Shown piece after piece: positions 57,876 to 64,000 of a stretch of 64,000 bases of DNA. The notes under the pieces are model-generated. The model searched no databases, had not been told where the DNA came from, and saw only the letters and a program-made list of their open reading frames with translations. Position 1 is the first letter of the stretch. Every line of letters begins with the position of its first letter. Origin of the DNA: Bactrocera neohumeralis. Lineage: Eukaryota; Arthropoda; Insecta; Diptera; Tephritidae. The stretch spans positions 5,828,001 to 5,892,000 of the forward strand of contig NC_065921.1 of NCBI RefSeq assembly GCF_024586455.1. Reading direction: 5' to 3'. A program made the position numbers and the translations under genes.

Positions 57876-60350
57876 AGTAGTACAAAGTTTTATAGACATT
57901 TACCATATATCATGAAAATACGCTGCAATTAGATTTCAGCGAACGCTTAAAAGGAATATGTCGGAGTAGCTCTGCCGAAGCTTCCATTATTGTAGCCGTG
58001 GCCCCAAACTCCTCACGGGTTGACTACCACATCTAACACAAAGGTTGCTCACATTTCCACGGTGCGCGGCGGGGACGCAAGAGTAGGAATTGGGTATAGC
58101 CCTACGACTGTAACTGCTTACCCAGAGACATGCCTACTCCCCATACATACCACAACCATATTTGTTCGGTAATTGGCTTCTATAACGGCTTTTGAAAGTT
58201 GTCTGTTATTGTTTTTTACTCTGGAAGGTAAACTGCATATTGCTGTTCGCATAAAAGAGATTTTTTCGTCATTTTTGATTAATTTCGCAGCATGAAAAAT
58301 ATGCAAACCTAGGCCCCTTTATCTGTGTTGAGCATTCTAATTGTGGTTAAAAGTCAAATCATTAACCAATATATACAATGAAAATAAAGGAATAAGGAAA
58401 AAATATATCTTGATACTAGGATAGATGCCGTGCTCTAGCGCAACGAAAGAAGCTATCTACACAGTCCGAGTCCGAAATGAGTGGGTCTAAAATGCTTGAA
58501 TTTAAGGGCTAACAAGAATTATGAGTAAAAATTCAATATAATTTGACTAAAAACAATGCAGACAGCAGCAGAGCTAAATTATTTTGCTTTGAAACTCTAT
58601 TTGGAGAGGACCGGACTACTAAATCATTATTAGTGCGCAGGTTTGATCCGCTAAACCTTGCACACACCCAACTCGACACTCTCCAAACGATTCACCGGAT
58701 AAGGTATTACTGCGTGGGACATGGTATGTACATGTATGTATATACATACATATGTATGATGTATTTATGTGTGTTTGTATATACATACATATGTACATTT
58801 GTATTTTTATTACACTCGTTTTACTGTGATCGGAATTTATTCGTCTTATCTCTTTTAATGTACTTTAAAATATGCTCAAATGCCCCCAATTAAATAACAA
58901 TTCCGAAAAAAGGTTAAACCACAGAAAACATTAGCAATTGAAGGCGTAGGGGAAAGAGTTAAATTAACCAGTGCATATTGGTCTCAGCTCATTCGCTCAC
59001 TCACTCACTGAAACAACGCACAATAAGAAGCAAATGAGGTGATGAGTAAAATAAATATGTCCCCTGCCGACGATGTGCATAAATATGCATATAAGACTTA
59101 CCGTAAATGAGTCCATCTGTGTACATACATACATATATACATACATATATGTATACGTAGGTTTAATGGTGCACCTACATATGTATGTACTTCGTAGGTT
59201 GCTATGAAATATATCCAACATTCTGTCGCTTGATTCTATGATGCATAAATACATTTATGCAAACTTGTACATATGTACGGTTCCTAGCGAACCGCTTTAC
59301 GCACACATTTTTTGAAAGACCGCTCACAGCTCGCTTGACTGCATTTTGAGTTTTATTTCTTCTGTTTCAGTATTAAATACATACTTATGTACGTGCTTTA
59401 TAACAGCTATATGCATTATATGTAAATATACATATGTGTGTGTACTTACCAATGTGCACTTTGAATACTGTTTACACGCTCTGCTTTACATGTCCCCAAT
59501 ACATATTCTATGTGCTTGAGACATACTTAGTTATATGCGTATGTATGTATGTATTGGTTGCAAATGAGTCTTATGTATGCCCTTAGGAACTACATGGTAC
59601 TTGTGAATACAATTTCTGTATGAAATGGTCTTGCACTTTTTCATTTAAACATAAATGAGTGCATATCTATGCGTGTGTATATAATGAATCCGTTTCTCTC
59701 AGCTATAAATAAGTACGAAACTCAGGTACTCATACCCGAATGCGTTTGGCTCCGCTGTATATTCACATTTGCTATATACTTGCATGTACTCATCATGTAA
59801 ATGCGTCAATACCACTTACTATGTATGTATGTATGTATATATCTACATATGTATGTATGTACATATGTATATATAAAGGCTTACGAATTTATATGCATTT
59901 CCTTACTTTGAGAGAGCAGCGCATGCCACCAATGTAGATATTATATTTACTTATATACATACATACATACATATCGTTTGTCGATACATTTGTATGTAAG
60001 CACGTTCTAGTGGTTGTCGTCTTGTGCGCGGTTGACGTTGACGTTAATACAGCAGCAGCGGCGAAAGCTGGATAACAAGCAATAGAGAAACCAGCAACAG
60101 CTTGGTTAAACGAATACATATTTACTTTAATTTCCAACGTATGAAACTAAAAATTTAGTGCAAAAAAAATGTAAACTACAATATACACACACACATGTGC
60201 ATGCTGATATATACTGATACACATTAATTTACAACTTTAAGCTGCTAAATGAATAACGTGTATTCTCGGCACTTTATTGCATAAAAACATATACATACAT
60301 ATAAGACCATGCATATCTACAGCCTATGTAAATACAAATATGTACTTACC
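57876..60350. other. Intergenic DNA rich in TATG/TACA microsatellites, no gene seen
   Basis: Tracts at 58730-58800, 59120-59160, 59520-59555, 59820-59875 and 59955-59975. Short frames on both strands reflect these repeats. Confidence 0.5.
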
Positions 60351-60359
60351 TGACAACAA

Positions 60360-60720
60360 AAAGATCGAAAGTAGCAGCCACAGCAGCGCAGCGACCCGTA
60401 TACAGATACAGTATCCATACAAGTAAATATGTAGGTCCGCCTGTGTGTATGTACACATTAAAGTAGTCATACCACCAGCGCCAACGTTTCAGTCATTCCC
60501 AGCGAGCTCGCTAGCTACAGAAAACCAGCACAGAAAGTCTCGCTGTTGTAGAAGTTACCCTCAGTCGGTATTTTGTTTTTTTTTCACTATTCGACTCACT
60601 AACGAGCGACGTTGAATCGTCAGCCGGTGCGACTGTTAGCCAAACGACCCGTCGGCCAACGCTAGCAATTCTGCTAAAGTGCTGCTGTAGGTTGCGCAGT
60701 GGCGTTCTATTATGGGGATT
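60360..60720 (+). promoter_or_regulatory. Candidate promoter or 5' exon patch
   Basis: A GC-richer, transposon-free patch in AT-rich surroundings. It has TCAGTC at about 60491 and again within CCCTCAGTCGG near 60560, resembling fly initiator elements, and downstream GACGTTG near 60609. No TATA box and no coding frame. If real it would serve a gene to the right of the window. Low certainty. Confidence 0.2.
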
Positions 60721-60844
60721 ATTTACTACACATGCATATATTTGAGTTGATAATTTTCTTAAATTATCAAATTTTATGCATAGATACTTTATTTCTTGTT
60801 GATTGATATTTCTTTAGATGAACATAAGTAAATTACCAGTCTAA

Positions 60845-61205
60845 CGAGCTGCGTCGATCTGACTGTTTGTCTGTAAATACACGAACTAGTCTCTTAGTTT
60901 TCAAGATCCATTTGAAAATTTACATACGTTGTTTTTACCCTAAGAAGTTGTTCATTTGTTGGAACCGCTGATATTGGATCGCTATAACAAAGAACTGACA
61001 TGCAAACTGAAGGATCAGAATTAAGTTTTTGTATGAAAAACTTTTATATATCACGAGATATCTTCATGAAATTCGGCATGAAGTATTGTACGAGAGAATG
61101 ATATAATCTCTGAATAAATTGTAAATATTGGACCTTTGTAGCATATAGCTGTCATACAAATTGATCGAACAAATTCAGTCCTTGTATGAAAAATATTTGT
61201 AATTG
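60845..61205 (+). repeat. Family 2 repeat, truncated
   Basis: Runs through the family blocks: GTCGATCTGACTGTTTGTCTG, 'cacgaactagtctcttag', 'atattggatcgctataac', and a second unit with 'gcatatagctgtcatac' near 61141. It is cut off by the mariner remnant that follows. Confidence 0.6.
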
Positions 61206-61690
61206 AGGAGATTTGACGGTCACAACTGTTTTGTAGGGTGGCTGCGGAAGCGTTTGGATGCCTGCCGTGGTGTTCACAAGTAAGGTGGTGTGAACAGGGG
61301 CGTTGTCGTGGAGCAACTTCCAACCGGCTACCATGTCTTGTCGGACCCAATCGATCCTTCGTTTGATCTCTTGAGGACTTCCACGTAAAACTTTGCGTTG
61401 ACCAGGAGGAAAAAATGCATGGTGGACGATGCTTTGATGTCAAAAAAGAAAATGAGCATCGTTTTCACTTTGGATTTGCTCATTCATCAGCGATTTCTTC
61501 CCGGCTTCTTGCTAAAGCAACATGTGGGTAAGCCTGCTTGATTATATATGTATCAAACATCTCTGTCGCAGATTTACCGAGTTTCACACAGAATTTAATC
61601 GCCAACCTCTGCTCTAACGAACGCTGCATTTTCCGCTTGAACCTCTCACGGAAACACGTCGCGACTCTCCAGGTGATATTCGACCTTCAC
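61205..61690 (-). mobile_element. Mariner transposase remnant with first catalytic region deleted
   Basis: The minus strand gives MQRSLEQRLAIKFCVKLGKS at 61570-61629 (N-terminal helix-turn-helix), then after a deletion FDIKASSTMHFFPPGQRKVL (about 61385-61445) with a catalytic Asp. VRQDMVAGWKLLHDNAPVHT (61280-61345) carries the HDNAPxHT motif, and LPQPPY follows. The frame then departs from the family before the third catalytic Asp. Similar in type to 31717-32443. Confidence 0.7.
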
Positions 61691-64000
61691 TTCCTTTTCT
61701 CGCCATTTTTTCGAATCGGTTACTATATTCAACATAAGAGTAATCCTTAACACTAGTAGATGCATAAAAATGTACTCTTGGTTAAGAAATATATATAGAA
61801 AGTACATAGGTGCAAGGTATGAAGAATTGTACTCCAATATGTTACCGCACCCCAAGTGAAAATGTTGAGCACTCCGCCACTGTTTCGCCTGTGTGTTGTG
61901 TATACTGTCAGTATTGTGTGTCGCTGCTGTCAGTTTTTTTTGTGGTAGGGCGACAGTCGACACTTTGGGTTCACTATGTATAAATGTATGTATATGTATG
62001 TGTGGGCTGTATGTGCATGAAACCTTACGAATTTGCGTGTAAGAGTCGATAACTTTATGCTGTTGTAGGGTATTCGGCAATTCGACGTTGATGCATATGG
62101 GTGTGCGCATACAACCATGTATTTATGTATAGCTGTACGTGTAAATTTTACGAACTATTGAGATTACTTGCATTCACTGAAATTTGTACCTCCATAATCT
62201 AAATGCATAAGTACATAAGAACGTAAATATATTTCATAAAATGTAAATAAGCACGAAAACCTTATAAATATAAACGCCAATATATGTATGTATGTATGTA
62301 TTCACACAAAAACATTTACCGCTGTACTTTTATGTACATACTTGGTTCACTGCATGTAGCCTATAACGCCTATTGCCGGCATATTTGTTGGGTGTTTGTG
62401 CATTCGCCACACGCGTGTTTCTCGAATGGCGAGCTATAAGCAACCGTATATTAAATCACTTCGCATTTCCAATCGTTAAAGAAACCAACTACAGGGTTGC
62501 ATTTACATACAATAAGGAAATTTATACACACATATGTATGTACATACATACATATGTATTTATAGGTTATGAGTGTGTGTGTCTGCATATGAAATTCGTA
62601 ATCAAATAGGTATTTTTGTATGTACATATGTATGTACGCATATAGTGTGCACAAGCAGCGGAAACCGGAAGGTGTACCTTGCTTGTGAAGTACGATAAGG
62701 TTAAGGGAGCATGCAAGCAGTCCTTTACATACAATTTAAAAGCAATATTGAAAATTAAATAATACGAATCTTTGCAGCTTTCATTTTGATATCTTCAATA
62801 TTCACGTTTTTTCAGAGAAACTACAATTTTTTTAAGGGAAATTTATTCAATTTGCTACAAAAATTTTAATTCATATATGGTTACATTTTCATGCATGTAC
62901 ATATGTATGTACGTAGTCTAATATTACTTTTTTTTACTTTTTCGTTAATATACAAGTACACTTTAACCGTTACAATTTTTATGTATATATAAATATAGTC
63001 CAGTATTACTTTTTCGTTAAAATACTTACAAGTAGGTACACTTTAACCGTTACAATTTTTATCGTTTTTTGCTGGCTTTGTCTCCGTTATGTCATGTTCA
63101 ATCGTCCCTATAACTCGAATTGATATCGATAGAAACGTGTTAGGCCTCACAGATCAATGGAAATTGCTGCTTCGCTCAGCCAAGCGCACATATGTACATA
63201 CATACATGCGACCGTTTGGCAGCATTTCAAAGTTTTTTTTGTTTCTACAACTGTGTACGCTGCTGTATATTGCCTTCCCGATTATTGCTTCATTCCGATT
63301 CTCGGTTATGTTGCTTTATTGCAGCGTTGAATACGAACAACAAGGAACATTATATCGTCGATATTGGTTTTGACATCATTAAAAAGTCGTGTGTGTGTGC
63401 ATGCATGCGAGTACACACATGAGGGTACGTATGGCCTTTTAAGTCTACTGCTTCAGTATTTCACATTGGATTTGGTTGTTTGTGCGTTCTTTCATCTTCC
63501 AATTTCATTGCTTTCGGGGTAAGAGCCACACAAGTGCCATAGTTCAACTAGATATTAAGTTCGGTTTGTAGAATTGTGTATGCTTGTATAGCATGTATAT
63601 TTGGATTTGTGCGTTCGTATTGGTGTATGTATGCCTCGAGTGATAGTACTGCGTCTGGCTTCAACCTCTCTTCTGAGGATGGCATTTTGGGTATTAGATA
63701 CTCGAAACCACCCCAGTCTACACAATTTTGAGCCATTCTCCTCTGTTCACTGAATATTCACTCACATTATTTGTTGTTAGTGCCGCTTAGTGATAACATA
63801 TACATATATATGTATATATGTATGTATGTTTGTTTGTGCTGACCATTGAGCTTGTGCTCGCATAGCCTTTGCTTACTGCGGATTTACTCGCTCTTTAATG
63901 TTGCTTTACTGCTGTGTCGTATTTTTCGAATTCATTAGTGAACGTTTATTGTTGTTTCAAGTTTCATATACCAGTTGTGGTGCTTTAATCACTTTTTATG
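61691..64000. other. Intergenic DNA, no gene seen
   Basis: TATG/TACA tracts at 62280-62300, 62530-62560 and 63800-63835. A direct repeat of about 55 bp (CTTTTTCGTTAATATAC-type and 'gtacactttaaccgttaca') lies at about 62936-62980 and 63008-63060. A frame at 63089-63373 begins with ATG but shows no recognisable domain or splice partner. Confidence 0.5.

Noticed and set aside
63089..63373. 94-codon ATG-started frame near the right end
   Set aside because: Hydrophobic in its second half but with no recognisable family, and it overlaps TACA repeats. No supporting splice or poly(A) signals.

Overview
The window is nuclear DNA from a higher (schizophoran) fly, most likely a tephritid fruit fly. The reasons are a clear but diverged and lengthened orthologue of the Drosophila Polycomb-group gene Posterior sex combs (Psc), GT-AG introns with insect-type splice sites, very frequent TACA/TATG microsatellites, and a dense load of degraded mariner, non-LTR and short inverted-repeat transposons. 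The tephritid placement is inference; no species marker was recognised.

Only one protein-coding gene is well supported. Psc lies on the + strand with four coding exons (29119-30421, 31309-31399, 36896-37099, 37333-41503). They join in frame to 1922 codons: a low-complexity Q/S/T-rich N-terminus, a C3HC4 RING finger split across exons, the linker typical of the Psc/Bmi1/Mel-18 family, a RAWUL domain, and a disordered, basic, SP/KSP-rich C-terminal region of about 1300 residues. A promoter-like, transposon-poor stretch at about 18.4-21 kb (GAGA runs, GCCAT motifs, a TATA box at 19607) is the best candidate for its start. That implies a long 5'UTR intron ending at the acceptor before 29079. Polyadenylation signals follow the stop from 41625 onwards.

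Layout: 1-18.4 kb is an intergenic transposon graveyard with several inverted-repeat families, non-LTR fragments and one 121-codon frame of unknown status at 6.7 kb. From 18.4 to 24.1 kb lies the putative Psc promoter and 5' region. The long first intron carries two mariner-type elements, one of which has a non-LTR retrotransposon nested in it with an 18-bp target-site duplication. Intron 3 (31400-36895) carries a mariner remnant, simple-repeat elements with one precisely nested insertion, and a transposon-poor island at 33.7-35.2 kb. From 42 to 58 kb the sequence is again decayed transposons, including a direct duplication of about 0.75 kb and at least five mariner-type remnants. From 58 to 64 kb it is mostly microsatellite-rich sequence without a gene. 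Transposon-poor patches at 48.7-49.6 and 60.4-60.7 kb look like possible regulatory or 5' exon sequence of a gene outside the window.

I see no credible new multi-gene system. The most rewarding signals are in the Psc protein (RNA polymerase II CTD-like heptads, repeated sumoylation-consensus sites), in its possible Polycomb-type self-regulation, and in the dated nesting of transposons. No tRNA, rRNA or CRISPR was recognised.
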